Shown here: piece by piece, positions 25,917-34,592 of the stretch
How positions within the stretch are numbered: position 1 is the first letter of the stretch
How the letters are laid out: every line of letters begins with the position of its first letter
Assembly (NCBI GenBank): GCA_905381055.1
Contig: CAJPUR010000001.1
Span: 62,001-126,000, forward strand
Direction of reading: 5' to 3'
Source: an uncultured Flavobacteriaceae bacterium
GTDB taxonomy: Bacteria; Bacteroidota; Bacteroidia; Flavobacteriales; Flavobacteriaceae
DNA: 64,000 nucleotides
Notes under the pieces: generated by a model
The model's input: only the letters and a program-made list of their open reading frames with translations
Told to the model about the DNA's origin: nothing
Databases searched by the model: none
Position numbers and translations under genes: made by a program

Positions 25917-28900
25917 ATGTTTTTTAGACACTTTTTATTTAAAATAATTTTTTCTTTAATTTTATTATTATCTAACAAAATTTTTTCTCAAAACTCCTCA
26001 GATTTCATTTACCAGGAACTAGGAAATTATGTAATTAAAAATTATGACAATACTTTCTTAGATCGACCTGAATCAATATGGTCTATAATAAAATCAAGAA
26101 ATGAGAATCTTGTTTATTATGGAACATTCAATGGTATTATTGAATACGATGGTAATAAGATCAGAAAAATTAATGTTCAAGGTCAAATTGAAAATGAAGT
26201 TGGAAGCGAATATGTTCGAAATATGATTCAAACAGAATCGGGTGAAATATTTGTATCAGGAGCTTCTGTTTTGGGAGTTCTTCTAAATAATGAATTTGCC
26301 TCTAAAGAATATGTCTCTTTACTTACTCAAATACCAGATTCAATTAATCCTTATCAGCAAAACTTTCTTGGAATTAAAGAGTTTAACAATAAAATTTATT
26401 CTACTACACCTGAGAAGATATATAGATGGGATGGTCAACAATTTGATAAAATTTGGGGATTTAGTGATTATGAAGGAAGTATAAATTCAAAAGGGAAACT
26501 CCATTTTTTATTCAAAGTTGGTGATCGTTTGTTTATCAGGCAGTGGGGTGTTGGATTACTTGAATTAATTGATGACAAATTTCAATTTATTGAAGGTTCT
26601 GAATTTTATTCAAATAATAGAATTGAATTAATGTTTGCTTCATCAGAAAATCAAATTTCTATTTTTAGTAGTACTAATGGGGCCTTTATATTAAATAATG
26701 ATGGGACTTTTGTCAAATCTAAGAATAGGCTTTTAAATAAATGGTTAATTGAATCTAAAGTCCAATATGTTTCTGAGTTGCCTTCATTTTCTGATGGATC
26801 AATTCCAATTATTTCAAATGATGGAATTTTAATTTTAGATAATAATTTGGGAATAATTAATTTAATAGATGAATCTGACGGGCTGCTGTCTAGTCAAATT
26901 ACTTCAATGTTTATTGATGATAATGACGATATGTTTATAACTAATCTTCTCAGTTCTGCAAAAATTGATTTTGACAATTCATTAACAGAATTTGACAGAA
27001 CTGAAGGGGTTAAAGGAGTTGTCACTAAGATAAGAAGACTTAATAACCAGATTTATTTCTCAACCACTGAAGATATTTTTTCGTTAAAACCTAATAATGA
27101 TCCCTTTGAAAATGCTTCAATTAATGAAATAGGTTTAGATGATTATGTGAGAGATTTTACAAGTTTTAATAATTCAATTGTTTCCACAAACAATTATGGT
27201 GTTGTTGAGTATAATAAAAAAAATATAAACAAAGTTACTTCTGATAGAGATATTAATCTACCAACACAAAGCAAATTAAATAAAGATTTTTTAATTATTT
27301 CGCATCCCTCTGATGGTATAGTATTGTTAAAGAAAAATAAAAATGGTATTTTAAAAAAATTTAAATCTTCAAAACCCGCTTCTGATGTAGGAGTTACAGG
27401 TTTTAGAGAAATTAAACCAGGTAGTATTTACGTTGAGGCTTCAGACGGAGAGGGCTCTTTTATAGCTGAATATGATTTAAGAGGAAATTTTAAATATCGA
27501 AGGTTGCTTACTCCTAAGAATGACAGTTTATATAAATCATTAAATCTTCCAAAAACATTAATTTTTAATAGTGATTTGTTAGATTATTTTTCAGAACCAT
27601 TATTAAGTATTTTTAAAACTGGTGTTGGATATTTACTTTTTGATTTAATTGAAACCAAAATTTACAGATTTGATGAAAATCTAAATCTATTGGAATTAAA
27701 TAAAAACATGTCTGAAATTTTTGGAAAAGGAATAAATTTCAATTATTTCAATGTTATTAATGGCATTGATCAGTTTACTGCTTTAAATGAGGAAACAGGT
27801 AATAATTGGTTTCTTACTGACCAGGGAATGATTGAAGTTAAATTTGATAAATTAAGTTATAAAATTTTAAATCTTTTCAATTACGGTAAAATTGATATAA
27901 ATGAACTTAAAGGTTCATTTTTTGTTGAGACTAAAAATGGTATTGAAACAATTTGGTTGGGATCCAAAGATTCAAAGTTGATAAGGTGGTCACCAAAGAC
28001 AAATTTGAATTTATCTAGTAACGTTCCTAATCCATTAATTAAAGAAATTTATCTTGGTGATAAACTTCATAATGTTTATGAATCGTCAATAAGTTATGAT
28101 GATAGTAGAAGTATGACATTTAATCTAGCTTTTCCTTCATTTAATAAAGAAGAAAACAACCAATACCGTGTATTTCTAGAAGGTCAAGATGAACAATGGA
28201 GTTCCTGGAATAATAATGCTGAAAGATCATACACTAATTTGGGAGTAGGTAATTTTAATTTTTTAATTCAAGCAAAAGATACTAATGGAAATGAAAGTGA
28301 GATTATATCATATCCTTTTCAAATCAATCCTCCTTTTTATAGAACCTACTATGCATGGTCTTTATATTTTTTAATTTCAGTAATATCAATTTATATTTTC
28401 AATAAGTTTATGACTAAACGACTTCTTGCTAGGCAAGACAATAAAAGAAAAGCAGATGAACTAGAGGAGGCAAAAGAAATGCAACAAAATATGTTGCCAA
28501 AAATATTTCCTCAATCAGAACATTTTGAAATTTCCGCTGGACTTATTACTTCAACAGAAGTTGGTGGTGATTATTATGATTTTTTCGAATCGAATAAGGG
28601 TGAATTGTTTGCGGTTTGTGGAGATGCTACAGGACATGGAACAACATCAGGGATGATGGTTTCAATTATTAAATCAGCATTAAACAGTTTGCCTTCGTTG
28701 CCAGTAAATAAAATCTTAGAGGAATTAAATAGAATCGTAAAGAAAATTGATTTAAAAAGAATTAAAATGAGTTTGGCAATTGCTGAGATTAAAAAAGATC
28801 AATTAGTAATGAGTGCAGCGGCTATGCCTCCAATTTATTTTTATAATGCTAAAAAGAAAGAATGTGAAGAGATTTTAATTCAAGGAATTCCTCTCGGAGG

Positions 28901-29162
28901 TTTAAAGAATGAAACTTATCACATTGTAGTTAAGGATTTTGATAAAAATGATATTATTGTAATGCTTTCAGATGGTTTGCCTGAGGCCATAAATAAAAAC
29001 AATGAGATGTATGACTACGAAAGATTGAGAGAGTTTATCCTCCAAAATATTTCAAAGTCTGCAGATGAAATAAAAGATCTTTTATTAAATGAACTAAATA
29101 ATTGGATGGATGGGGTAGTGCCTGATGATGACGTTACCTTTGTGGTTGTCAAGAAAAAATAA
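25917..29162 (+). CDS. Sensor with propeller, Y_Y_Y domain and SpoIIE phosphatase
   Basis: The 1081-residue protein has a signal peptide (about 1-24), a long periplasmic region that looks like a degenerate two-component-type propeller (about 30-700), a Y_Y_Y domain (about 725-798), one membrane helix (about 810-830), a short coiled linker with AKEMQQNMLP, and a PP2C-like SpoIIE phosphatase (about 860-1081). Metal-site residues are intact: GGDYYDFF with D885, GDATGHG with D903, MLSDGLPEA and DDDVTFVVV. It would sense a periplasmic signal and dephosphorylate a STAS protein. A STAS gene with its kinase lies 3 kb downstream. Confidence 0.88.
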   Translation: MFFRHFLFKIIFSLILLLSNKIFSQNSSDFIYQELGNYVIKNYDNTFLDRPESIWSIIKSRNENLVYYGTFNGIIEYDGNKIRKINVQGQIENEVGSEYVRNMIQTESGEIFVSGASVLGVLLNNEFASKEYVSLLTQIPDSINPYQQNFLGIKEFNNKIYSTTPEKIYRWDGQQFDKIWGFSDYEGSINSKGKLHFLFKVGDRLFIRQWGVGLLELIDDKFQFIEGSEFYSNNRIELMFASSENQISIFSSTNGAFILNNDGTFVKSKNRLLNKWLIESKVQYVSELPSFSDGSIPIISNDGILILDNNLGIINLIDESDGLLSSQITSMFIDDNDDMFITNLLSSAKIDFDNSLTEFDRTEGVKGVVTKIRRLNNQIYFSTTEDIFSLKPNNDPFENASINEIGLDDYVRDFTSFNNSIVSTNNYGVVEYNKKNINKVTSDRDINLPTQSKLNKDFLIISHPSDGIVLLKKNKNGILKKFKSSKPASDVGVTGFREIKPGSIYVEASDGEGSFIAEYDLRGNFKYRRLLTPKNDSLYKSLNLPKTLIFNSDLLDYFSEPLLSIFKTGVGYLLFDLIETKIYRFDENLNLLELNKNMSEIFGKGINFNYFNVINGIDQFTALNEETGNNWFLTDQGMIEVKFDKLSYKILNLFNYGKIDINELKGSFFVETKNGIETIWLGSKDSKLIRWSPKTNLNLSSNVPNPLIKEIYLGDKLHNVYESSISYDDSRSMTFNLAFPSFNKEENNQYRVFLEGQDEQWSSWNNNAERSYTNLGVGNFNFLIQAKDTNGNESEIISYPFQINPPFYRTYYAWSLYFLISVISIYIFNKFMTKRLLARQDNKRKADELEEAKEMQQNMLPKIFPQSEHFEISAGLITSTEVGGDYYDFFESNKGELFAVCGDATGHGTTSGMMVSIIKSALNSLPSLPVNKILEELNRIVKKIDLKRIKMSLAIAEIKKDQLVMSAAAMPPIYFYNAKKKECEEILIQGIPLGGLKNETYHIVVKDFDKNDIIVMLSDGLPEAINKNNEMYDYERLREFILQNISKSADEIKDLLLNELNNWMDGVVPDDDVTFVVVKKK

Positions 29163-29164
29163 AC

Positions 29165-29557
29165 CTAGTTTTGACCATATGCAGAAAAGCTAACATTTTT
29201 TTTCGCCTCAGCAGCATAATTTTTTTTTGTATTATTAGTTGAATATGAAGATGAAATTTCAACCTCTTTTTTATCCTCTTCTTTTACTCTGTTTCTAGTG
29301 TTTTTTGTAGGATCATAATTCCCATAACTTGAATAATTAGCATTTTCATTTTTGACTTTTTCATACTTTTTAGAATTGCTATTAGCAACAGTTCCACCTC
29401 CGTAGGAATTAGTAATGTTTGAAGAATTGGCTTTTTTAAAAGAGTCTGAGCTAAAAGCAGCTTTAGAACTTGTGGACTTGGTTTCTGAAGTTTCTGAGCA
29501 AGAAACTACTAAAAATGAGATAAAAAAATAAAATAAAATCCTAAAATTCATAATCAT
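29165..29557 (-). CDS. Small low-complexity lipoprotein
   Basis: A 130-residue protein with a lipoprotein signal (FFISFLVVSC, Cys near residue 20). An alternative start is the ATG at 29551. The mature part is almost entirely Ser, Asn, Lys, Tyr and Glu, with short motifs such as SSYGNYD, SSYSTN and FSAYGQN, and likely disordered. I recognise no family. Its stop is 2 bases from the convergent phosphatase receptor stop. It is followed upstream by two paralogous lipoprotein genes on the same strand. Confidence 0.55.
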   Translation of the reverse strand: MIMNFRILFYFFISFLVVSCSETSETKSTSSKAAFSSDSFKKANSSNITNSYGGGTVANSNSKKYEKVKNENANYSSYGNYDPTKNTRNRVKEEDKKEVEISSSYSTNNTKKNYAAEAKKNVSFSAYGQN

Positions 29558-29627
29558 TAAACAAATATATTATAATAACAATTTATTTTCAATTTAATTT
29601 TTTATTTTTTATTAAAAAAATTAATAA

Positions 29628-30635
29628 TTATTTCACTCTCACGCTTAAATGTCCGGTTGATTCTTCTCCAACTTCCTCCCAAACTAAACCTGATCCATCT
29701 TCACTTGGGACAGCTCTTGTTCTAAAAACTTGAATAAATGTATCATCATCAATCCAATCAATATCATAATAAGTATCAGGCCAAATGTTTCCCTTTGGCA
29801 TCCAGTTTCCAGTTCCAAGGGTAAATTTTTCCATTAATTCCTGCTTATCGTTATTATACTCATAGGTTCCAGCTAGACCAGCTCCACCCCATACTTGATT
29901 GCCTTTTTCAGCTAATGTAGGGTCCCAATTCACAATAACATTTCCTTTGTGAAAAATTTTATGGTCGTCTAATCCCTCAGCTACAGCAGTTGTATCAATC
30001 GGAACACCATTAACATATCTTACATTAGCAATATGATTCCAGACACCGTCTATTTTTGTCTTTTCACCTTCAGGAATTTTTTCATAATATTCAGCATATT
30101 CCGTTGTGTTACCTAAAGTTTCTTCACTCATAACAAAAATAGAATCATTTTCCTCCGATCTAACACCAAGTTGAGTATAGTTTTTTTCGGTTACAGTAGC
30201 TGCAAAATTTATCGAAACTGAACCATTTTTTCTAAGATCATCCCAAGGAGTCCAGGTAACTGCGTTACCAATAGCATTTGTAATTGTTTCAACCATATTG
30301 TCTGCATTTTTACTTTTAGAGTTAAAGGTGTAAGTACCATAAGCACCAGCACCAGTTTTCCAAGGAAAATCTTTATTTTCAGGCTGATTAATACCTGCGT
30401 TTGAAAGCCATGCAAAATGATTTCCTGTATATGCTTTAATTTGTCTTTCTTTATTCTCAAGTTCTAAATCATCCCAAAAAATTGTATCAACATTAACGCC
30501 TTTAACAATTTGGATAGTTCCAACTCTTTCCCAAAATCCTATCATTGGAGACTGATCAGGTAAATCAGATTTTTTTTGTTCTCCTCCACATGAGATGAAT
30601 AATGTTATAATTACTAGTAATAATAATTTTTTCAT
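29628..30635 (-). CDS. Duplicated-domain lipoprotein, copy B
   Basis: Lipoprotein of 335 residues (LFISC lipobox, Cys16). Two related modules follow, starting GFWERVGTIQIVKGVNVDT near residue 33 and GVWNHIANVRYVNGVPIDT near 197. Each module of about 150 residues looks beta-rich, with a central KAYTGNHFAW or KIFHKGNVIV type strand, a Gly/Ala-rich turn (GAGAYGTY, GGAGLAGTY) and a YAEYYEKIP-like end. The layout is reminiscent of lipocalin-like sandwiches, but I recognise no named family. The start is 1 base from the stop of the paralogue upstream, so both are in one operon. Confidence 0.65.
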   Translation of the reverse strand: MKKLLLLVIITLFISCGGEQKKSDLPDQSPMIGFWERVGTIQIVKGVNVDTIFWDDLELENKERQIKAYTGNHFAWLSNAGINQPENKDFPWKTGAGAYGTYTFNSKSKNADNMVETITNAIGNAVTWTPWDDLRKNGSVSINFAATVTEKNYTQLGVRSEENDSIFVMSEETLGNTTEYAEYYEKIPEGEKTKIDGVWNHIANVRYVNGVPIDTTAVAEGLDDHKIFHKGNVIVNWDPTLAEKGNQVWGGAGLAGTYEYNNDKQELMEKFTLGTGNWMPKGNIWPDTYYDIDWIDDDTFIQVFRTRAVPSEDGSGLVWEEVGEESTGHLSVRVK

Positions 30636-30636
30636 T

Positions 30637-31605
30637 TTAATTTACTTTTATATAATATTCACTTGACTGGTTTTCACCCCCAGGCCATCTTTGACTGTAG
30701 GAGTTTTCGGTTAAATTTACTTCAAATGATATGTAGGGTTCTCCATATCTGTCTTTGTCTGGAAGATTTTTGAAAAAGTTTTCCATGTTATGCATTCCAT
30801 AATCGATTCTTTCTGTAAGAATTCCATTTTCATATTCAAAATTTCCATAACTTGCCCCACCGTAAAACCCAGCTTTGTCAGGGTCACTCATGGTGAAATT
30901 TCTATTAAAAAGCATGAACTTTCCATTATGATAAAATTTATAGTTAATAAAGTCCTCACCTTTAATTGGAATCGTATCAACTGCAACATTATTTATATAT
31001 TCAATTGTTGCAACCCTTTTATAAACTCCATCAAGTTCGGATTCTGAAACTTGAGGGATTTTAAGCCAATATTCAGCAAACTTAGTATCTGGAGTTTCTT
31101 GATTTACAAAACTCCCAAACTGAACAAATTCTCCTTCATTTAAATCAATTTTTGCTTTCCATGTTACAGTTTTATTAATTGTATCTCTTGAAGTCCAGGA
31201 CCATTCATCATTAAACCCATTAACCTCTAATCCAGTCCTTCCACCAAAACCGCATTCAACAATTTCGTGCAAACTATCATTTTCAATCTTATATTTTCCA
31301 AAAATCCCCTGGCCACTTGTCCATGGAGCTTTTTGATTTTGTGGTTTAAAGTTATCAATCCATATATGAAATCCGTCTAAAAATAATTTAGTAGCCCTAA
31401 AACCCTCAACAGTTGAAACAGTATCAACAGCTACATTATTTACATATTGTATCGTACCAGCTCTTTCATAATAGCCAGTTAGCGTTTTAACATTTTCTTG
31501 ATTCGAGGACTTTTCATTAGAAATGTTATCACAAGAAGATATCAATAAAAAGAATAAAGAAGCTATTAAAGCTTTTGTTGTATTTGACATATCATTTATT
31601 TTCAA
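30637..31605 (-). CDS. Duplicated-domain lipoprotein, copy A
   Basis: Lipoprotein of 322 residues (LISSC lipobox, Cys25), paralogue of the next gene. Modules start GYYERAGTIQYVNNVAVDT near residue 44 and GVYKRVATIEYINNVAVDT near 192, so the repeat length is about 148. Shared later motifs are FLDGFHIW or FYHNGKFMLF and the turn GQGIFGKY or GGASYGNF. Function unknown; likely periplasmic or outer-membrane anchored. An alternative start is the second Met at residue 6, which leaves a better signal peptide. The upstream region holds AATTGTAAT, also found in the inverted repeat at 50295. Confidence 0.65.
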   Translation of the reverse strand: MKINDMSNTTKALIASLFFLLISSCDNISNEKSSNQENVKTLTGYYERAGTIQYVNNVAVDTVSTVEGFRATKLFLDGFHIWIDNFKPQNQKAPWTSGQGIFGKYKIENDSLHEIVECGFGGRTGLEVNGFNDEWSWTSRDTINKTVTWKAKIDLNEGEFVQFGSFVNQETPDTKFAEYWLKIPQVSESELDGVYKRVATIEYINNVAVDTIPIKGEDFINYKFYHNGKFMLFNRNFTMSDPDKAGFYGGASYGNFEYENGILTERIDYGMHNMENFFKNLPDKDRYGEPYISFEVNLTENSYSQRWPGGENQSSEYYIKVN

Positions 31606-31836
31606 AATACAAAAATATCAATTTACTTGAAATAAAATAATTACAATTGAAATTTTATATTTTAAATTTTATAAAAAAGATTTGTATTTTTTGAATCTGT
31701 GAATTTTTTTTAGTAAAAAATATTGATAATTCATTTTTTTAAAATTAATTTGTATCTTGAATTTTTAGTTTACTTTTCAAACAAATTCAAATAAAATGTT
31801 TATTATTATATAATATTTAATAAAATAAACAGAACT

Positions 31837-32256
31837 ATGAGTAAAAATCCGAGTGTAGAATTGAAGTTGCCCATATTAAAAAACATGGAGCTTATTGCTA
31901 CTCAAACTGCCGAAGTTGTATCTAAGCATATGGCTCTTTCCGAAGAAAAAGCTGGAGAAATTTCTATGGCAATTATAGAAGCTTGTATTAATGCATTTGA
32001 ACATTCAAATTCAAAAGAAGAAATTTTTATTCACTTTATAATTTCAGAGGACAACTTAACAGTAAAAGTAATTGACCAAGGAGTTGGTTTTGATGCCACT
32101 CAAGTAGCAATTCCAGATATTGACAATAAACTGAATACTACCGAGAGAAAAAGAGGTTGGGGAATAATGCTTATCAAAGAGTTAATGGATTATGTTCATT
32201 TTACCTCTGATTCTTCTGGTACAACATTAACTATGGTAAAAAATAAAGAAAAATAA
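31837..32256 (+). CDS. RsbW-like anti-sigma/serine kinase
   Basis: GHKL-fold ATP-binding protein of 139 residues, typical for the anti-sigma kinase family. The N box reads EACINAFEH with E48 and N52, the G1 box VIDQGVGFD and the G2 box KRGWGIMLIKELMD. In partner switching such proteins phosphorylate a STAS protein and hold a target until the STAS protein is dephosphorylated. Its TAA overlaps the ATG of the STAS gene by one base (TAATG), implying translational coupling. No sigma factor gene is nearby, so the target may be something else, such as the cyclase downstream. Confidence 0.85.
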   Translation: MSKNPSVELKLPILKNMELIATQTAEVVSKHMALSEEKAGEISMAIIEACINAFEHSNSKEEIFIHFIISEDNLTVKVIDQGVGFDATQVAIPDIDNKLNTTERKRGWGIMLIKELMDYVHFTSDSSGTTLTMVKNKEK

Positions 32257-32597
32257 TGAGTAAAATTTTAAACGTAGAAGAAGCAAACGGACTTGTTATA
32301 ATATCTACTCAAGGCTATCTTAATAAAGATTTAGGCGAGGAAATTCAAAAAGTCTGTAATGAATTTGTTGATAAAGGCACAACTAGTTTTTTGTTTAATT
32401 TAAGCCAGTCTAATATTGTTAATAGTATTGGGGCTTCAATAATCATTGAAGTTATTGAAAGTCTTCAAGAAGTTGACGGTGATTTAGCTTTTTGTGAATT
32501 AGCTCCAATTATTGAAAAAACATTCAATATTATGGGACTAACAAAATATTGTAAAACTTTTAGTTCCCAAAAAGAAGCTTTAGAAGCATTAAGTTAA
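32256..32597 (+). CDS. STAS-domain antagonist
   Basis: Single STAS domain of 113 residues, the size of RsbV/SpoIIAA. The phosphorylation loop reads IVNSIGASIIIEV with S57 in the place of the serine phosphorylated in SpoIIAA, so it can act as the switchable partner. It lies between the kinase gene (1-base overlap) and the cyclase gene, which starts directly after its stop codon. It probably binds the kinase when dephosphorylated by a SpoIIE-type phosphatase, such as the receptor encoded 3 kb upstream. Confidence 0.85.
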   Translation: MSKILNVEEANGLVIISTQGYLNKDLGEEIQKVCNEFVDKGTTSFLFNLSQSNIVNSIGASIIIEVIESLQEVDGDLAFCELAPIIEKTFNIMGLTKYCKTFSSQKEALEALS

Positions 32598-34547
32598 ATG
32601 TCTGATTTATCAGAAGTTTACAACGTTTTAAAAAAAAAAAAGTCACTTAAGGCTAAGATTATCTCCCTTTCCTTTTTTTTTAAACAAAATGATTTTTCTT
32701 TCAAGTTGTTTTGTTCTTCAAGTGTTTTTTCTGAGAGATTTGAAATACAAGATCAGACTTTCATTAAGAAAATTGATTTCCAAAATCTTTTTGGTGAGGA
32801 AACTTTTAAAATTCTTAGCGAAAAAGATTTATTATATCTTAATGAACTTGACGGATTCAATTTTCAAAAAAATGGGGTTTGTTCTATAATGTATTTTTTT
32901 AAAAAACCCGTAGGTTTTTTATACTTAAATTCAAAAAACGAGAGTGAGGAAAAACTTTTAAACATATTACAATTTTTAAGCTATTATTTTGATGGAATCA
33001 TAAGACAATTCCATATGGAATCAAAGCTTAAAAATAAGACATTGACATTACAAAATAAATTATTGGAGATAGAATCTATTTTTAATATCACTGAGCTTTT
33101 AAATTCTTACAATACTAATTCAAATGATTTATATCAAGATATATTATTATATGTTATATCAACATTAAATGCCTCTAAGGCTATAATTCTATTAAAAAAT
33201 ACTAAATCAAGTTCATATGAACTAATTGCTTCGATTGGGATTGATTCTGATGAATTAAATAAAAAGATGATAAGGGATACTAAAGGTATCTTAAATGATT
33301 TAAAAAATTCTAAATCATCACTTATTATAAATAATACCGATGACTTTATACTTTCTAAATTTTCTGAATTAAATTGTATGGCAAGTCCCATTTTAAGTCA
33401 AAATATTCTTCATGGGGCAATAATTGCTTATGATAAAGAATCAAGAGATGGATCATCAATGTTTGATAATTTTGATTTAAGGTTATTCGATAACATAACT
33501 AAAAAAATCAGTTTGTCCTTTGATAATATCCTTTTGTTGGAGTCATTAACGGAATCTAAAAAATCAATAGACAATATAATGTCTTCAATTTCAACAGGAA
33601 TAATTAAAATTGATGTTTTAGGAGAAATTGATTATACAAATTTATCTGCAACTAAAGTATTTGGTTTCAATAAAGATTTAATTATTGGTAATCATTACTT
33701 CATTGTATTTGAGGGAAATGTCAACTTAATTAAATTAATTGAAAAGACTGAGTCAGAAAAGGAAATAATTTTTGAAAATAATTTTGAGATTCTAGATTTA
33801 AATAATAAATCTCATCAAATTAACTTAACTATTTCTCCCGTTTTTGACGAAAACAACCAGAACTCAGGTGTTGTATTGTCATTTGAGGATTTATCAGGTA
33901 TAAATAAGGTTAAGTCAACTTTTAAAAAATATGTCTCTGAAAATATTGTAGATGAACTTTTAAAAAATGAAAATTCACTCGAATTGGGAGGTAAAGAAGA
34001 AGAAGTTTGTGTAATGTTTGCTGATATTAGAGGATTTACTTCATTATCTGAAAAAATGGATGCTCCTAAAGTTGTTTACGTTCTTAATAATTATTTTCAA
34101 TCAATGATCGATGTTATATTTAAGTATTCTGGAACTTTAGATAAAATTATAGGAGATGAATTAATGGTTTTATATGGTGTTCCAATTAAAGCTGAAAATG
34201 ACTGTCAGAATGCTGTTGATTCAGCTATTTCAATGTTAGATTCATTAAAAGATTTTAATAAAAAAATGAAGCTTGAAGGTTTACCTGAACTAAATATTGG
34301 TATCGGAATTAATTTTGGAAAGGTTGTTTCTGGAAATATTGGATCTAAACAACAAATGAATTACACTGTTATTGGTGACAATGTCAATTTAGCCGCAAGA
34401 TTATGCTCTAGTGCTAAAGGTGGTGAAATTTCTATCTCTAAGTCTGTTTATGAAAATTTAAAAATAAAAGATGGATTTACTAAAAGGGAACCAATTAAGG
34501 TTAAAGGAAAAGAAATTCCTGTAGATAATTGGTCAATACAAAACTGA
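32598..34547 (+). CDS. GAF-PAS class III adenylate cyclase
   Basis: The 649-residue protein has an N-terminal region (1-150) of unclear fold, a GAF domain (about 160-320), a PAS domain (about 325-445) and a class III cyclase domain (about 455-645). Both metal aspartates are present (FADIRGF, D476; IIGDELM, D520). The pair K516 and D594 fits ATP rather than GTP, and N597 and R601 complete the active site. No membrane segment is seen. It ends the kinase-STAS operon. Codons 11-15 contain a run of 12 A (32630-32641), which could cause frameshifts. Product is predicted as cAMP. Confidence 0.88.
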   Translation: MSDLSEVYNVLKKKKSLKAKIISLSFFFKQNDFSFKLFCSSSVFSERFEIQDQTFIKKIDFQNLFGEETFKILSEKDLLYLNELDGFNFQKNGVCSIMYFFKKPVGFLYLNSKNESEEKLLNILQFLSYYFDGIIRQFHMESKLKNKTLTLQNKLLEIESIFNITELLNSYNTNSNDLYQDILLYVISTLNASKAIILLKNTKSSSYELIASIGIDSDELNKKMIRDTKGILNDLKNSKSSLIINNTDDFILSKFSELNCMASPILSQNILHGAIIAYDKESRDGSSMFDNFDLRLFDNITKKISLSFDNILLLESLTESKKSIDNIMSSISTGIIKIDVLGEIDYTNLSATKVFGFNKDLIIGNHYFIVFEGNVNLIKLIEKTESEKEIIFENNFEILDLNNKSHQINLTISPVFDENNQNSGVVLSFEDLSGINKVKSTFKKYVSENIVDELLKNENSLELGGKEEEVCVMFADIRGFTSLSEKMDAPKVVYVLNNYFQSMIDVIFKYSGTLDKIIGDELMVLYGVPIKAENDCQNAVDSAISMLDSLKDFNKKMKLEGLPELNIGIGINFGKVVSGNIGSKQQMNYTVIGDNVNLAARLCSSAKGGEISISKSVYENLKIKDGFTKREPIKVKGKEIPVDNWSIQN

Positions 34548-34592
34548 TTTTTTATTTTTTTAATTTATATTGTATAAAATTTTTTATGTTAA

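Noticed and set aside
7332-34547. Linking the PycTM-like protein to the class III cyclase as one Pycsar system
   Set aside because: They are 25 kb apart, and the cyclase has GAF and PAS domains, ATP-type residues and sits in a kinase-STAS operon. Pycsar cyclase and effector genes are normally adjacent.
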